Shown piece after piece: positions 16,349 through 25,334 of a stretch of DNA of 64,000 nucleotides. The position numbers and the translations under genes were made by a program. The stretch covers positions 62,001 to 126,000 of the forward strand of contig NZ_PUIP01000020.1 in the NCBI RefSeq assembly GCF_002968015.1, given 5' to 3'. A model generated the notes under the pieces. It searched no databases. It was not told the origin of the DNA and worked only from the letters and a program-made list of their open reading frames with translations. The DNA comes from Massilia phosphatilytica. GTDB taxonomy: Bacteria; Pseudomonadota; Gammaproteobacteria; Burkholderiales; Burkholderiaceae_D. Each line of letters begins with the position of its first letter. Positions within the stretch are counted from its first letter, which is position 1.

Positions 16349-16819
16349 TCAGCCGCCGCCCGCGTACCCGTTCTGGCGCCATGCCTCGTAGACGACGACG
16401 GCCACCGTGTTCGACAGGTTCAGGCTGCGATTACCCGGCATCATCGGCAGGCGGATGCGCTGGGCCGGCGGGAACGATTCGCGCAAGGCCGGGTCCAGGC
16501 CGCGCGATTCGGCGCCGAACACGAACACGTCGCCCGGACGGAACGCGGCATCCGCGAACGGCGAGGAGCCGTGCGTCGTCATGGCGAACATGCGCGTGGG
16601 GTCCGGCTGCGTGTCGGCGAGGAAGGCGTCCCAGTTCTTGTGGACCTTCATCGTGGCGTAATCGTGGTAGTCGAGGCCGGCGCGGCGCATCTTGGCATCG
16701 TCCAGCGGGAAGCCGAGCGGCTCGACCAGGTGCAGCTGCGCCCCCGTGTTCGCGCACAGGCGGATGACGTTGCCCGTGTTGGGCGGGATCTCGGGTTCGA
16801 CCAGTACAACGTGAAACAA
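16349..16819 (-). CDS. trmL: tRNA (cytidine(34)-2'-O)-methyltransferase
   Basis: This 156-residue SPOUT methyltransferase 2'-O-methylates the wobble base of certain leucine tRNAs. It opens MFHVVLVEPEIPPNTGNVIR, and has the knot-forming VFGAESRGLDPA and MMPGNRSLNLSNTVAVVVYEA typical of TrmL/YibK. An AAGGAG site precedes the start. It lies 25 bases after comF on the same strand and is probably co-transcribed with it. Confidence 0.95.
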   Translation of the reverse strand: MFHVVLVEPEIPPNTGNVIRLCANTGAQLHLVEPLGFPLDDAKMRRAGLDYHDYATMKVHKNWDAFLADTQPDPTRMFAMTTHGSSPFADAAFRPGDVFVFGAESRGLDPALRESFPPAQRIRLPMMPGNRSLNLSNTVAVVVYEAWRQNGYAGGG

Positions 16820-16844
16820 TGGATTCTCCTTCAGTTTGCTTCAG

Positions 16845-17573
16845 TTACGGATGGGGCGGCGTGCGCGCGAATACCAGGTTCGTCACGCGCGCCGCGCCGA
16901 ACCGTTTACAAGTGGCGGCCAGTTCGCCCAGCGTGTGGCCGCTCGTCATGACATCGTCGACGAGGCCGACGTGGCTTCCTGCCACGAGGTCCGGGTCCTC
17001 GATGGCAAACGCGCCGCGCACATTCTTTGCCCGCACGCTCGGCGCGACGCCCGACTGGGCCGGCGTGTCGAGCGTGCGCAGCGCCAGCGCCGGATGACAT
17101 GGTACGCCGAGCGCGGCCGCCAGGGGCCGCGCGATTTCCAGCGCCTGGTTGAAGCCGCGTTCGACGAGCCGGGCTGGCCCCAGCGGGACGGGACACAGCA
17201 AATCGGGCAGCGGCAGGCCGGGGCGGGCCAGCACGGCATCGCGGATCTGGCGCGCGAACCACGGCGCAAGCGCGAGGCGGGCGCCGAATTTTAATTGAAG
17301 CACGAGCTGGTCGAGCGGAATCGCGTAATCGACGGCGGCGACCGTGGCGTCGAAGGCGGGCGGGTTGCTCAGGCAGGCGCCGCAGACCGTTGTCGCCGTC
17401 GCGGCGCCAGGCAGCGGATTCGCGCACTGGCCGCAGCACATCGGCCGCCTGGCGGCATACGCCCCGCGGCACGCGTCGCATACGACGTCGTCGCAGCCGC
17501 CGCCGCACAGGGCGCACGTCGACGGCACCAGCACGCGCAGCCAGTGCCGCAGGGACAGATAACGGGTCGTCAT
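16845..17573 (-). CDS. ComF family protein (phosphoribosyltransferase-like)
   Basis: This 242-residue protein has an N-terminal zinc-ribbon-like cysteine cluster (CALCGGGC, CDAC, CCGQC, CGAC) and a C-terminal phosphoribosyltransferase domain with the PRPP loop VGLVDDVMTSGHTLGE. ComF/GntX proteins support DNA uptake or DNA use in many bacteria; the biochemical step is unsettled. It is divergent from the BioC-like gene with about 58 bases between starts. Confidence 0.93.
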   Translation of the reverse strand: MTTRYLSLRHWLRVLVPSTCALCGGGCDDVVCDACRGAYAARRPMCCGQCANPLPGAATATTVCGACLSNPPAFDATVAAVDYAIPLDQLVLQLKFGARLALAPWFARQIRDAVLARPGLPLPDLLCPVPLGPARLVERGFNQALEIARPLAAALGVPCHPALALRTLDTPAQSGVAPSVRAKNVRGAFAIEDPDLVAGSHVGLVDDVMTSGHTLGELAATCKRFGAARVTNLVFARTPPHP

Positions 17574-17631
17574 CGTGATTCTTGCCCATCATGTACACTC
17601 CCGCCATTATCCCATTCACCGCAGCCCCATC

Positions 17632-18543
17632 ATGGTTTCACCCCAAGCTCCTTCCAGGATGAGCGCCCCGATCGATCCGGTCCGCGTGCGCCAGCTGTTC
17701 GCCGACCCCGCCCGCGTCGCGCCATCCGATTTCCTGCGGCGCGAGATCGCCGGCCGCATGTTCGACCGCCTCACGCTCGTCAAGACAGCGCCGCGCCAGG
17801 TGCTCGACGCCGGCTGCGGCACCGGTGTCGACATCGCCGAACTGCAGAAGCGCTACCCGGCCGCGCAGGTGCTCGGCCTGGATGCGGTGCCGGCCATGCT
17901 CCAGACTGCCGCGGCCGCCACGCCGGCGCCCCGGTCCCTGTTGAGCCGTTTGCTGCCCGCCAAAGCCGGCATCGATCTCGTTTGCGCGGACTTCGGTAAC
18001 CTGCCGTTCGGCCCGAACTCGCTCGACCTGGTCTGGTCGAACCTCGCGCTGCACTGGCATCCGCAGCCCGATCGCGTGTTCGCCGAGTGGCGTCGCGTGC
18101 TGCGCGTGGATGGCTTGCTGATGTTCTCGAATTTCGGTCCGGACACGTTCCGCGAACTGCGTGCCGCGTTCGCGGCGATGGACGAGACCCCGCACACGCT
18201 GCCGTTTGTCGACATGCACGACTTCGGCGACCAGCTCGTGGAAGCGGGGTTCACGACGCCCGTCATGGACATGGAACAGATCACGGTGACGTACGACACG
18301 GCCGACAAGCTGCTGGCCGACGTGCGCGCGTTCGGCGGCAACCCGCTCGCTACCCGTCACCGGGGCCTCGTCGGCCGGGCGGCGTGGCAGCGTATGCGCG
18401 ACGCGCTGGAAGCGGGCCGCCGTGCGGACGGCAAGCTGGGGCTGACGTTCGAGGTCATCTACGGCCACGCGTTTCGCCCGGCGCCGAAGACCACGGCCGC
18501 GGGGGAAGCGATCATCCGGTTCCAGCCGCCCAAGCCACGGTAA
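17632..18543 (+). CDS. bioC: Malonyl-ACP O-methyltransferase BioC-like protein
   Basis: This 303-residue class I SAM-dependent methyltransferase has motif I VLDAGCGTGVD (about residue 60), post-I VLGLDAVPAM, motif II region LDLVWSNLALHWHP and GLLMFSNFGPDTFRELR. The last of these is the segment that marks BioC, which masks malonyl-ACP to start biotin synthesis. No other bio genes are near, so the role is inferred from sequence. Start choice is uncertain: ATG at 17632 or at 17659 (MSAPIDPVRV), neither with a strong binding site. Confidence 0.82.
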   Translation: MVSPQAPSRMSAPIDPVRVRQLFADPARVAPSDFLRREIAGRMFDRLTLVKTAPRQVLDAGCGTGVDIAELQKRYPAAQVLGLDAVPAMLQTAAAATPAPRSLLSRLLPAKAGIDLVCADFGNLPFGPNSLDLVWSNLALHWHPQPDRVFAEWRRVLRVDGLLMFSNFGPDTFRELRAAFAAMDETPHTLPFVDMHDFGDQLVEAGFTTPVMDMEQITVTYDTADKLLADVRAFGGNPLATRHRGLVGRAAWQRMRDALEAGRRADGKLGLTFEVIYGHAFRPAPKTTAAGEAIIRFQPPKPR

Positions 18544-18567
18544 GACCCATGCATCCTGTATACGATC

Positions 18568-18598
18568 GCGGTAATTTTCCTTGAATAAAAATTACCGC
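18568..18598 (+). terminator. Hairpin after the BioC-like gene
   Basis: Perfect 11-bp arms (GCGGTAATTTT at 18568-18578 and its complement at 18588-18598) with a 9-base loop, followed by TTTC. It is 24 bases past the stop. The T-tract is poor and the loop contains the -35 hexamer of the next promoter, so it might also be a regulatory dyad for the cox operon. Confidence 0.5.
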
Positions 18599-18610
18599 TT
18601 TCAGTATAAT
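18581..18610 (+). promoter_or_regulatory. Probable promoter of the cytochrome aa3 oxidase operon
   Basis: TTGAAT (18581-18586) and a perfect TATAAT (18605-18610) are separated by 18 bases in an AT-rich island. Transcription would start near 18617 and give a leader of about 330 nt before coxB. Confidence 0.6.
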
Positions 18611-18616
18611 CAAACA

Positions 18617-18945
18617 CACTTTTTTCGACTGGATCAAAAAAGCGCTAAAAAATTAAGCATAAAGGCGTGAAGTCGAGGGTTGGAGCATCACCCGGGGAAG
18701 TCAGACAGCGAATTTGACATCCCCCGCAAGCAAGGTTTGAAGACATCGTTCATCGAGGGTGCCAGACGGCGCCCGGCTGGACGGTGTCGAGTCCCGAAGC
18801 GCCCGCCGGCGTGACGGGAAGTGGTTGCGTTTAGTTTAAAAAGGATTTCAGAACGGAAGTTGTCTTCCGTGGTTCCTCCATGGTGAGCCAGAGGAGGGCC
18901 GCTTCCGTTCTAGAAATTTCTCTTCTAAAGGTGGTTGGGGACAAC
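18617..18945 (+). other. Long structured 5' leader of the cox operon
   Basis: No gene is visible in this stretch. It contains a hairpin GGGTGCC/GGCGCCC with loop AGAC (18757-18774). Near the gene, ACGGAAG at 18853-18859 can pair either with CTTCCGT at 18864-18870 (4-base loop) or, extended to 10 bp, with CTTCCGTTCT at 18902-18911. The second form encloses an inner CCTCC/GGAGG stem. The two forms exclude each other, a layout seen in regulated leaders. Weak coxB binding site AAAGGTGG lies just after. Confidence 0.45.
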
Positions 18946-20139
18946 ATGACATATGCAAAACGATTCAAAGCGTTGATGCTCGGTCTCGCGTTAGCGGCCA
19001 GCATCCCGGCGATGGCGGCTACCGAGCCCGTCATTACCGGTCGTCCATTGGAACATCAGCTCAACATGCAGGCGCCCGTGACGGGCATTGCGGCTTATAT
19101 CTATAGCTTGCACAACTGGATGATGGTGGTCTGCCTGGTCATCTTCATCGGCGTGTTCGGCGTCATGTTTTATTCGGTGTTCAAGCACCGCAAGTCCCTC
19201 GGCCACAAACCGGCCACCTTCCACGAATCCACCACGGTCGAGATCGCCTGGACCGTCGTACCGTTCCTGATCGTCATCGGCATGGCCCTGCCGGCCACGC
19301 ACGCCGTCGTGCAGATGAAGGACACCTCCAACCCGGACCTGACCATCAAGGTCACCGGCATGCAATGGAAATGGGGCTATGACTACCTGAAGGGCGAGGG
19401 CGAAGGCATCTCGTTCCTGTCGAACCTGGCCACGCCGCGCACGCAAGTGGGCGAGCCGGGCATCGCACCGACCGAAAAGCGCACCGAGAACTACCTGCTC
19501 GAGGTCGACAATCCCGTCGTCGTCCCGGTCGGCAAGAAGGTTCGCCTCGTGCTGACCGCCAACGACGTGATCCACTCGTGGACCATCCCGGCCTTCGCCG
19601 TCAAGCAGGATGCCATCCCCGGCTTCGTGCGCGATGCGTGGTTCAAGGCCGAGCAGGTGGGCACCTACCGCGGCAACTGCGTCGAGCTGTGCGGCAAGGA
19701 ACACGCGTTCATGCCGATCGTCGTGAAAGTTGTTTCCGCTGAAGACTACACCGCGTGGGTCAACGGCGAGAAGAAACGCATGGCCGCGCTGGCCGACGAC
19801 CCGAACAAGGTCTGGACCATCGACGAGCTCAAGACGAAGGGCGAGAAAGTCTATGCGTCCAACTGCGTGGCCTGCCACCAGGCCAACGGCCAGGGCGTGC
19901 CGAGCGCATTTGCGCCGCTGGTCGGCTCGCCGGTCGTACTCGGTCACAAGGCCGAACAGATCGCCGTGCTGCTGAATGGCAAGCACAGCGGTAAGTATCC
20001 GTCGGCGATGCCGGCGTGGAAGCAGCTGTCGGATTCCGAGATCGCTTCCGTCATCACTTATACCCGCAACAACTGGACCAACAAGGCCGACGAGAACATC
20101 GTCCAGCCTTCCGAAGTCCTGGCTGCCCGCGGCAAATAA
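18946..20139 (+). CDS. coxB: Cytochrome c oxidase subunit II with fused cytochrome c domain
   Basis: This 397-residue subunit carries electrons from cytochrome c to the catalytic core. A signal peptide (about 25 residues) is followed by two transmembrane helices. The CuA ligands are His210, Cys245, Glu247, Cys249, His253 and Met256 (in CVELCGKEHAFM). A C-terminal cytochrome c domain has the heme site C307-V-A-C310-H311 and probable axial Met355. The length and fusion match caa3-type subunit II of betaproteobacteria. It is first in the operon, 94 bases before ctaD. Confidence 0.97.
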   Translation: MTYAKRFKALMLGLALAASIPAMAATEPVITGRPLEHQLNMQAPVTGIAAYIYSLHNWMMVVCLVIFIGVFGVMFYSVFKHRKSLGHKPATFHESTTVEIAWTVVPFLIVIGMALPATHAVVQMKDTSNPDLTIKVTGMQWKWGYDYLKGEGEGISFLSNLATPRTQVGEPGIAPTEKRTENYLLEVDNPVVVPVGKKVRLVLTANDVIHSWTIPAFAVKQDAIPGFVRDAWFKAEQVGTYRGNCVELCGKEHAFMPIVVKVVSAEDYTAWVNGEKKRMAALADDPNKVWTIDELKTKGEKVYASNCVACHQANGQGVPSAFAPLVGSPVVLGHKAEQIAVLLNGKHSGKYPSAMPAWKQLSDSEIASVITYTRNNWTNKADENIVQPSEVLAARGK

Positions 20140-20233
20140 GACAAGACAAGCAACAAGCGTTTGGATTACAGGGACCGGGCCGCCGCGTCACCGCATCTAC
20201 GGCCTTGCTGTCCCGCACGACTAGGATACTGAC

Positions 20234-21829
20234 ATGACTTCCAGCACTATCGATCACACTCACGATCATGGCCACGACCACGCACACGACCATCCGGTCG
20301 GCGCGCGCCGCTGGCTCTTTGCCACCAACCACAAGGACATCGGTACGCTGTACATGTGGTTCGCGTTCATCATGCTGCTCTCGGGCGGCGTGCTGGCGCT
20401 GATGATCCGCACCGAGCTGTTCCAGCCCGGCCTGCAGTTCTTCCGCCCCGAATTCTTCAACCAGCTGACCACCATGCACGGCATCGTGATGGTGTTCGGC
20501 GCGATCATGCCGGCCTTCGTCGGCTTCGCCAACTGGATGATCCCGCTGCAGATCGGCGCATCCGACATGGCGTTCGCCCGCATGAACAACTTCTCGTTCT
20601 GGCTGCTGCCGCCGGCCGCGATCCTGCTCGCGACGTCGTTCTTCGTCCCGGGCGGCGCCACCGCCGCCGGCTGGACGCTGTACGCGCCGCTGTCGACGCA
20701 GATGGGCCCGGGCATGGACATGGCGATCTTCGCCCTGCACATCATGGGCGCCTCGTCGATCATGGGTTCCATTAACATCATCGTCACGATCCTGAACATG
20801 CGCGCGCCGGGCCTGACGCTGATGAAGATGCCGATGTTCTGCTGGACCTGGCTGATCACCGCCTACCTGCTGATCGCCGTGATGCCCGTCCTCGCCGGCG
20901 CCATCACCATGACCCTGACCGACCGTCACTTCGGCACCTCGTTCTTCAACGCGGCCGGCGGCGGCGACCCGGTCATGTACCAGCACATCTTCTGGTTCTT
21001 CGGCCACCCCGAGGTCTACATCATGATCCTGCCGGCCTTCGGCATCGTCTCGCAGATCATCCCGGCCTTCGCCCGCAAGCCGCTGTTCGGCTACGCGTCG
21101 ATGGTGTACGCGACGGCCTCCATCGCGATCCTGTCGTTCATCGTGTGGGCACACCACATGTTCACCACCGGCATGCCGGTGACGAGCCAGCTGTTCTTCA
21201 TGTACGCCACGATGCTGATCGCGGTGCCGACCGGCGTGAAGGTGTTCAACTGGGTCGCCACGATGTGGAAGGGCTCGATGACGTTCGAGACCCCGATGCT
21301 GTTCGCCGTCGGCTTCATCTTCGTGTTCACGATGGGCGGCTTCACGGGCCTGATCCTGGCCGTGACCCCGATCGACATCCAGGTGCAGGACACGTATTAC
21401 GTCGTCGCCCACTTCCACTACGTGCTGGTCGCCGGCTCGCTGTTCGCCCTGTTCGCCGGTTTCTACTACTGGGCGCCGAAGTGGACCGGCCACATGTATC
21501 CGGAAGGCCGCGGCAAGGCGCACTTCTGGCTGTCGCTGATCACGTTCAACGTCACGTTCTTCCCGATGCACTTCCTGGGCCTGGCCGGCATGCCGCGCCG
21601 TTATGCCGACTACGCCGTGCAGTTCACGGACTTCAACCAGATCGTGTCGATCGGCGCGTTCGGTTTCGGCCTGTCGCAGGTGTTCTTCCTGTTCTTCGTC
21701 GTGCTGCCGACCATCCGCGGCGGCAAGCCGGCCGAAGCGAAACCGTGGGAAGGCGCCGAAGGCCTGGAGTGGACCGTGCCGAGCCCGGCGCCGTTCCACA
21801 CCTTCGAAACGCCCCCGCTGGTGAAGTGA
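20234..21829 (+). CDS. ctaD: Cytochrome c oxidase subunit I
   Basis: This 531-residue catalytic subunit has twelve predicted transmembrane helices. The heme a ligand His82 ([10 protein letters not shown]) and His395, the CuB ligands His258 (FGHPEVYI with the cross-linked Tyr262), His307 and His308 (WAHHMF), and the heme a3 ligand His393 (AHFHYVL) are all present, so oxygen reduction and proton pumping are expected. A histidine-rich N-terminal extension ([13 protein letters not shown]) precedes the first helix and might bind metal. It follows coxB directly. Confidence 0.98.
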   Translation: MTSSTIDHTHDHGHDHAHDHPVGARRWLFATNHKDIGTLYMWFAFIMLLSGGVLALMIRTELFQPGLQFFRPEFFNQLTTMHGIVMVFGAIMPAFVGFANWMIPLQIGASDMAFARMNNFSFWLLPPAAILLATSFFVPGGATAAGWTLYAPLSTQMGPGMDMAIFALHIMGASSIMGSINIIVTILNMRAPGLTLMKMPMFCWTWLITAYLLIAVMPVLAGAITMTLTDRHFGTSFFNAAGGGDPVMYQHIFWFFGHPEVYIMILPAFGIVSQIIPAFARKPLFGYASMVYATASIAILSFIVWAHHMFTTGMPVTSQLFFMYATMLIAVPTGVKVFNWVATMWKGSMTFETPMLFAVGFIFVFTMGGFTGLILAVTPIDIQVQDTYYVVAHFHYVLVAGSLFALFAGFYYWAPKWTGHMYPEGRGKAHFWLSLITFNVTFFPMHFLGLAGMPRRYADYAVQFTDFNQIVSIGAFGFGLSQVFFLFFVVLPTIRGGKPAEAKPWEGAEGLEWTVPSPAPFHTFETPPLVK

Positions 21830-21836
21830 GAGCGCG

Positions 21837-21956
21837 ATGAACGATGATCGTTCGCAGCAGATCAGGAAGAACAACCGGCGCACGGCCTTGTGGCTGGCCG
21901 GGCTCGCGCTGTTCTTCTTCGTCGTGCTGTTCGTCAAGCGCCTGTGGTTGAGCTGA
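21837..21956 (+). CDS. Cytochrome oxidase small assembly protein (39 residues)
   Basis: This tiny gene lies between ctaD and ctaG. It encodes a basic, polar N-terminus (MNDDRSQQIRKNNRR) and a single hydrophobic helix (LWLAGLALFFFVVLF), ending KRLWLS. Betaproteobacterial cox operons often carry such a single-span protein at this place, annotated as a small oxidase assembly protein. The spacing is 7 bases to each neighbour, so it is translated as part of the operon. Confidence 0.8.
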   Translation: MNDDRSQQIRKNNRRTALWLAGLALFFFVVLFVKRLWLS

Positions 21957-21963
21957 GGCTGTC

Positions 21964-22542
21964 ATGCAAGCGGAAACGAATGCGGGCCGCCACGAGGACA
22001 GTGGCCGCCTGCGTCTGAATCGCACCACGCTGATCAAGCTGGTGGTCGTCGCCGGCATCATGTTCGGCTTCGGCTACGCATTGGTGCCGATCTACCGCCA
22101 GGTGTGCGAGGCGCTCGGCATCAACGTGCTCACGCAGAAGGACGGCACGGTGGCGCGGCCGGCCAACACCCAGGTCGACCTGGCGCGCACGATCACGGTG
22201 GAACTGGACGGCAACGCCCAGGGCCCGTGGCGCTTCCGCCCGACGCAGCGCAGCATCGACGTGCACCCGGGCGAGATGGCGACCGTCGTCTACGAAGTCG
22301 TGAACACGCAGGACCGCACGGTGAAGGCGCAGGCCATCCCGAGCTACGCGCCGCAGTCCGCGACGCCACATTTTAAAAAGGTCGAGTGCTTCTGCTTCAA
22401 GGAACAGATCCTGAAGCCGCACGAGGCGCGCCAGATGCCGGTCGTGTTCTTCATCGACCCGGAGCTGCCGCGCGACGTGAAGAACATCACGCTGTCGTAC
22501 ACGTTCTTTGAAATCGGTGGCGCCGTGACGGCGCAACAATAA
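21964..22542 (+). CDS. ctaG: Cytochrome c oxidase assembly protein CtaG/Cox11
   Basis: This 192-residue copper chaperone delivers copper to the CuB site of subunit I. One N-terminal membrane helix (about residues 25-45) anchors a periplasmic Ig-like domain. The copper-binding cysteines are in VECFCFKEQ, and FFIDPELPRDV is a family landmark. The stop overlaps the start of the DUF2970 gene (TAATGG). Confidence 0.96.
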   Translation: MQAETNAGRHEDSGRLRLNRTTLIKLVVVAGIMFGFGYALVPIYRQVCEALGINVLTQKDGTVARPANTQVDLARTITVELDGNAQGPWRFRPTQRSIDVHPGEMATVVYEVVNTQDRTVKAQAIPSYAPQSATPHFKKVECFCFKEQILKPHEARQMPVVFFIDPELPRDVKNITLSYTFFEIGGAVTAQQ

Positions 22543-22763
22543 TGGCCAACGACGAGCAACGCGAACCTGTAAAAACCGCGTCGTTCGGCGCCACGATGAA
22601 GGCCGTGTTCTGGTCGTTCTTCGGCGTGCGCAAGCGCCGCGACTACGAGCACGACGCGGCCAACCTGAACCCGATCCACGTGATCGTGGGCGGGCTGATC
22701 GGGGTGGTGCTGTTCATCGGCATCCTGGTGTTCATCGTACGCATGGTCGTCGCAAACAGTTAA
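22542..22763 (+). CDS. DUF2970 domain-containing membrane protein
   Basis: This 73-residue protein has SFGATMKAVFWSFFGVRKRRDYEHD followed by one membrane helix (residues 48-68). This matches DUF2970, regularly found inside betaproteobacterial cox operons between ctaG and ctaE. The precise role is unknown; help in oxidase assembly is inferred from position. Confidence 0.9.
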   Translation: MANDEQREPVKTASFGATMKAVFWSFFGVRKRRDYEHDAANLNPIHVIVGGLIGVVLFIGILVFIVRMVVANS

Positions 22764-22839
22764 AACATATAAGCAACACGAAAGCAGGGAAGCGCCGTAC
22801 CCCCGGAATTCGAAACAATGCTTGATTGAGGAGATATAC

Positions 22840-23697
22840 ATGAGTTCACCCCATACCGCGCCGTACTATTTTGTCCCCGGCCCCTCCCGGTGGCCGCTGG
22901 CAGCCGGCATCTCGATGCTGGTCACGATGGCCGGCGCGTCCGGCTGGGTCAACGGGGCCGCCTGGGGACCCGGCGTGTGCACGGCCGGCATCGTCGCGAT
23001 GCTGATCGTGCTGTACAACTGGTTCGGCGACGCCATCGGCGAGTCGGAATCGGGCAAGTACAATGCGCGCATCGACCTGTCCTACCGCTGGTCGATGAGC
23101 TGGTTCATTTTTTCCGAGGTGATGTTCTTCGGCGCCTTCTTCGGCGCGCTGTTCTACGCGCGTTCGATCTCGATGCCGTGGCTGTCCGACCTCGACCACA
23201 AGGTCCTCTGGCCGGACTATTCGGGCCACTGGGGCAACATCGGCCCGGCCGGCACCGTGGAGCAGTTCAGCACGATGGGCCCGTTCCCGATCCCGACCAT
23301 CAACACGGCGCTGCTGCTGACCTCGGGCGTCACGCTGACGATCGCCCACCACGCGCTGCGCGCCGGCCATCGCGCCCGCACCGCGCTGTTCCTGTTCGCG
23401 ACGATCCTGCTGGGCGCCATCTTCATGGGCTTCCAGGCGTATGAATATCACCACGCGTACACCGAACTGAACCTGAAGCTGACCTCGGGCATCTACGGCT
23501 CGACCTTCTTCATGCTCACGGGCTTCCACGGCTTCCACGTGACGATGGGGGCGATCATGCTGTCCGTCGTGCTGTACCGCGTCCTGCGCGGCCACTTCAC
23601 CCCGGAACACCATTTCGGGTTCGAAGGCGCGGCGTGGTACTGGCACTTCGTCGACGTGGTGTGGCTGGGCCTGTACGTCGTCGTGTACTGGCTGTAA
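22840..23697 (+). CDS. ctaE: Cytochrome c oxidase subunit III
   Basis: This 285-residue protein has seven predicted membrane helices. It shows the subunit III landmarks SEVMFFGAFFGALFYAR, MGFQAYEYHHAY, LTGFHGFHVTMGAI and a C-terminal WYWHFVDVVWLGLYVVVYWL. It stabilises the oxidase core and supports proton uptake. The start MSSPHTAP at 22840 has GAGGAG 7 bases upstream; an in-frame ATG 18 bases earlier has no site. A strong terminator follows. Confidence 0.97.
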   Translation: MSSPHTAPYYFVPGPSRWPLAAGISMLVTMAGASGWVNGAAWGPGVCTAGIVAMLIVLYNWFGDAIGESESGKYNARIDLSYRWSMSWFIFSEVMFFGAFFGALFYARSISMPWLSDLDHKVLWPDYSGHWGNIGPAGTVEQFSTMGPFPIPTINTALLLTSGVTLTIAHHALRAGHRARTALFLFATILLGAIFMGFQAYEYHHAYTELNLKLTSGIYGSTFFMLTGFHGFHVTMGAIMLSVVLYRVLRGHFTPEHHFGFEGAAWYWHFVDVVWLGLYVVVYWL

Positions 23698-23723
23698 GGC
23701 GAGCCATCCGGAACCGCACATAC

Positions 23724-23759
23724 CGTCGTTCCCGCCCGCGCGGGAGCGACGTTTCTTTT
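23724..23759 (+). terminator. Intrinsic terminator after ctaE
   Basis: A 12-bp stem with one G-T pair (23724-23735 with 23740-23751), a 4-base loop, and then TTTCTTTT. It ends the structural oxidase operon and lies at the 3' side of the convergent DUF2909-like gene. Confidence 0.8.
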
Positions 23760-23958
23760 AGTGCAGTCCCTTCGGCTGGATCCACCCCATCTTGTACGAA
23801 AACAGCACGAACAGGAACAGCGTGATCGACAGTCCGACCCGCATCGCCAGCGCCTGCACGGTGCGGTTGCTGCGGCCCTTGTCGCGCATCAGGAAGAACA
23901 GGGCGGAGGCGAGGCTGCCGATGATGAGCACGAAGGCGATGGCGACGACGGTTTTCAT
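23758..23958 (-). CDS. Twin transmembrane protein (DUF2909-like)
   Basis: This 66-residue protein has two hydrophobic helices (residues 3-23 and 38-58) linked by FLMRDKGRSNRTVQALAMRVG. The family is found next to surf1 in betaproteobacterial cox loci. It is on the strand opposite to its oxidase neighbours, between the ctaE terminator and surf1. Function unknown. Confidence 0.82.
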   Translation of the reverse strand: MKTVVAIAFVLIIGSLASALFFLMRDKGRSNRTVQALAMRVGLSITLFLFVLFSYKMGWIQPKGLH

Positions 23959-23999
23959 GGGCGGCCAGTAGAAAGATGTTTGGGTTGTACGATCATTGT

Positions 24000-24722
24000 A
24001 TGCGACTGCGCTTCCGTTTCAGAACCATTCCTTTCCTGGCGACGCTCGTGCTGGTCGCGGTCGGTATCCTGCTCGGCAACTGGCAGGTCCGCCGCGCGGC
24101 GGAGAAGACGACGCTGCAGGCCCGGCTCACGCAGCGCTCGGCCTTGCCGCCGCTCGTGCTCGACGGGAAGCCGGTCGATACCGCTGCCGTTGAATATCGC
24201 CGTGTCATTGTGACCGGAGAATTCGTCCCCAACTGGCCGCTGTTCCTCGACAACCGGCCGTTCGAGGGACGCACCGGATTCGTCGTGCTGATGCCGTTTA
24301 CAATAGCGGGGAGCGATGACGTCGTCCTCGTCGCGCGCGGCTGGGTCCCGCGCGATCCGGCCGTGCACGACCGTGTGCCCCAGGTCCCCACGCCGACCGG
24401 CCGTACGACCATCGAAGGCATGGCTGTCCTGCATCCGGCGCGCGTGATGGAACTCGGCAAGGCGCCACCGCCCCGGCCCGGCGCCATCGTCCAGAACGTC
24501 GATCCGGCCGGCTTCGCCCAGGCCAGCGGGCTGCGCACGCTGCCGGTGCTGGTCGAACAGACAAACCCGGATGGGTCCGATCTCATCCGTAAATGGCCGG
24601 CCCCCGCAGTCGACGTCGACCGCAACAAGGGCTACGCGTTCCAGTGGTACGCGCTGGCGGCGATGGCCTTTCTATTTTTTGTGATGACAGGATTTCGAAG
24701 TGGAACCAAACAAGCTGGCTGA
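24000..24722 (+). CDS. SURF1 family cytochrome oxidase biogenesis protein
   Basis: This 240-residue protein has the SURF1 layout: an N-terminal membrane helix (residues 8-24), LGNWQVRRAAEK, the central domain with EYRRVIVTGEF and LLDNRP-like FLDNRPFEGRTGFVV, RGWVPRDP, and a C-terminal helix after YAFQWYALAAMAFL. SURF1 supports heme a insertion into subunit I. The start at 24000 (MRLRFRFR) is favoured over an upstream ATG. The end overlaps the next gene by 23 bases. Confidence 0.92.
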   Translation: MRLRFRFRTIPFLATLVLVAVGILLGNWQVRRAAEKTTLQARLTQRSALPPLVLDGKPVDTAAVEYRRVIVTGEFVPNWPLFLDNRPFEGRTGFVVLMPFTIAGSDDVVLVARGWVPRDPAVHDRVPQVPTPTGRTTIEGMAVLHPARVMELGKAPPPRPGAIVQNVDPAGFAQASGLRTLPVLVEQTNPDGSDLIRKWPAPAVDVDRNKGYAFQWYALAAMAFLFFVMTGFRSGTKQAG

Positions 24723-25329
24723 ACCGGCAATCGACACCAAGGGCGCCCGCAAGCGCGGCCGCTGGATGCTGTGGCTGGTGCTGCTCGTGTGCGCATCGCC
24801 GCTGATCGCGTCTTATTTCACCTACTACGTCATCAAGCCCGAAAAGCGCAACAACTACGGCACCCTGATCGACCAGCGCGCCCATCCGGTGCCCGCGATG
24901 GCCACGACGACACTGGACGGCCGGCCGCAGGCGCTGGAACAGTTCAAGGGCAAGTGGGTCATGTTGATGGTCGGGTCGGGCGCGTGCCCCGACGTGTGCC
25001 AGAAACAGCTGTTCGCGCTGCGCCAGCTGCGCCTGATGCAAGGGAAGGAAGCCGACCGCATCGAGCGCGTCTGGCTCATCACCGACAAGGAACCGCTGGA
25101 CACCTTGATCATCCGCGAATACGACGGCACGCACATGCTGCGCGCCGACGCCGCGACGGTGACCCGGTGGCTGCCGGTCGATAACGGTACGACGCCGGCC
25201 GACCACATCTACCTGATCGATCCGCTGGGCCATTTGATGATGCGCTTCCCGAAGGATCCGCAACTGCAGGATGTGCGCAAGGTGTACAAGGACATCTACA
25301 AGCTGTTGAAGGCGTCGGCCGTCGGGTAA
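24700..25329 (+). CDS. SCO1/SenC-like membrane-anchored protein
   Basis: This 209-residue protein has one N-terminal membrane helix (about residues 22-44) and a thioredoxin-like periplasmic domain with the CxxxC pair in GACPDVCQKQ, as in SCO copper chaperones. A histidine near DHIYLIDPLGHLMMRF may complete the site. It sits between SURF1 and heme a synthase, so a role in CuA assembly or thiol redox during oxidase maturation is likely. A second SCO protein is encoded after ctaB. Confidence 0.82.
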   Translation: MEPNKLAEPAIDTKGARKRGRWMLWLVLLVCASPLIASYFTYYVIKPEKRNNYGTLIDQRAHPVPAMATTTLDGRPQALEQFKGKWVMLMVGSGACPDVCQKQLFALRQLRLMQGKEADRIERVWLITDKEPLDTLIIREYDGTHMLRADAATVTRWLPVDNGTTPADHIYLIDPLGHLMMRFPKDPQLQDVRKVYKDIYKLLKASAVG

Positions 25330-25334
25330 AAGCA

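Noticed and set aside
20054-21937. Minus-strand open frame of 627 codons opposite ctaD
   Set aside because: It is a histidine/arginine/aspartate-rich frame that mirrors the codon bias of ctaD on the other strand; ctaD has all its metal ligands and this frame has no recognisable domain.
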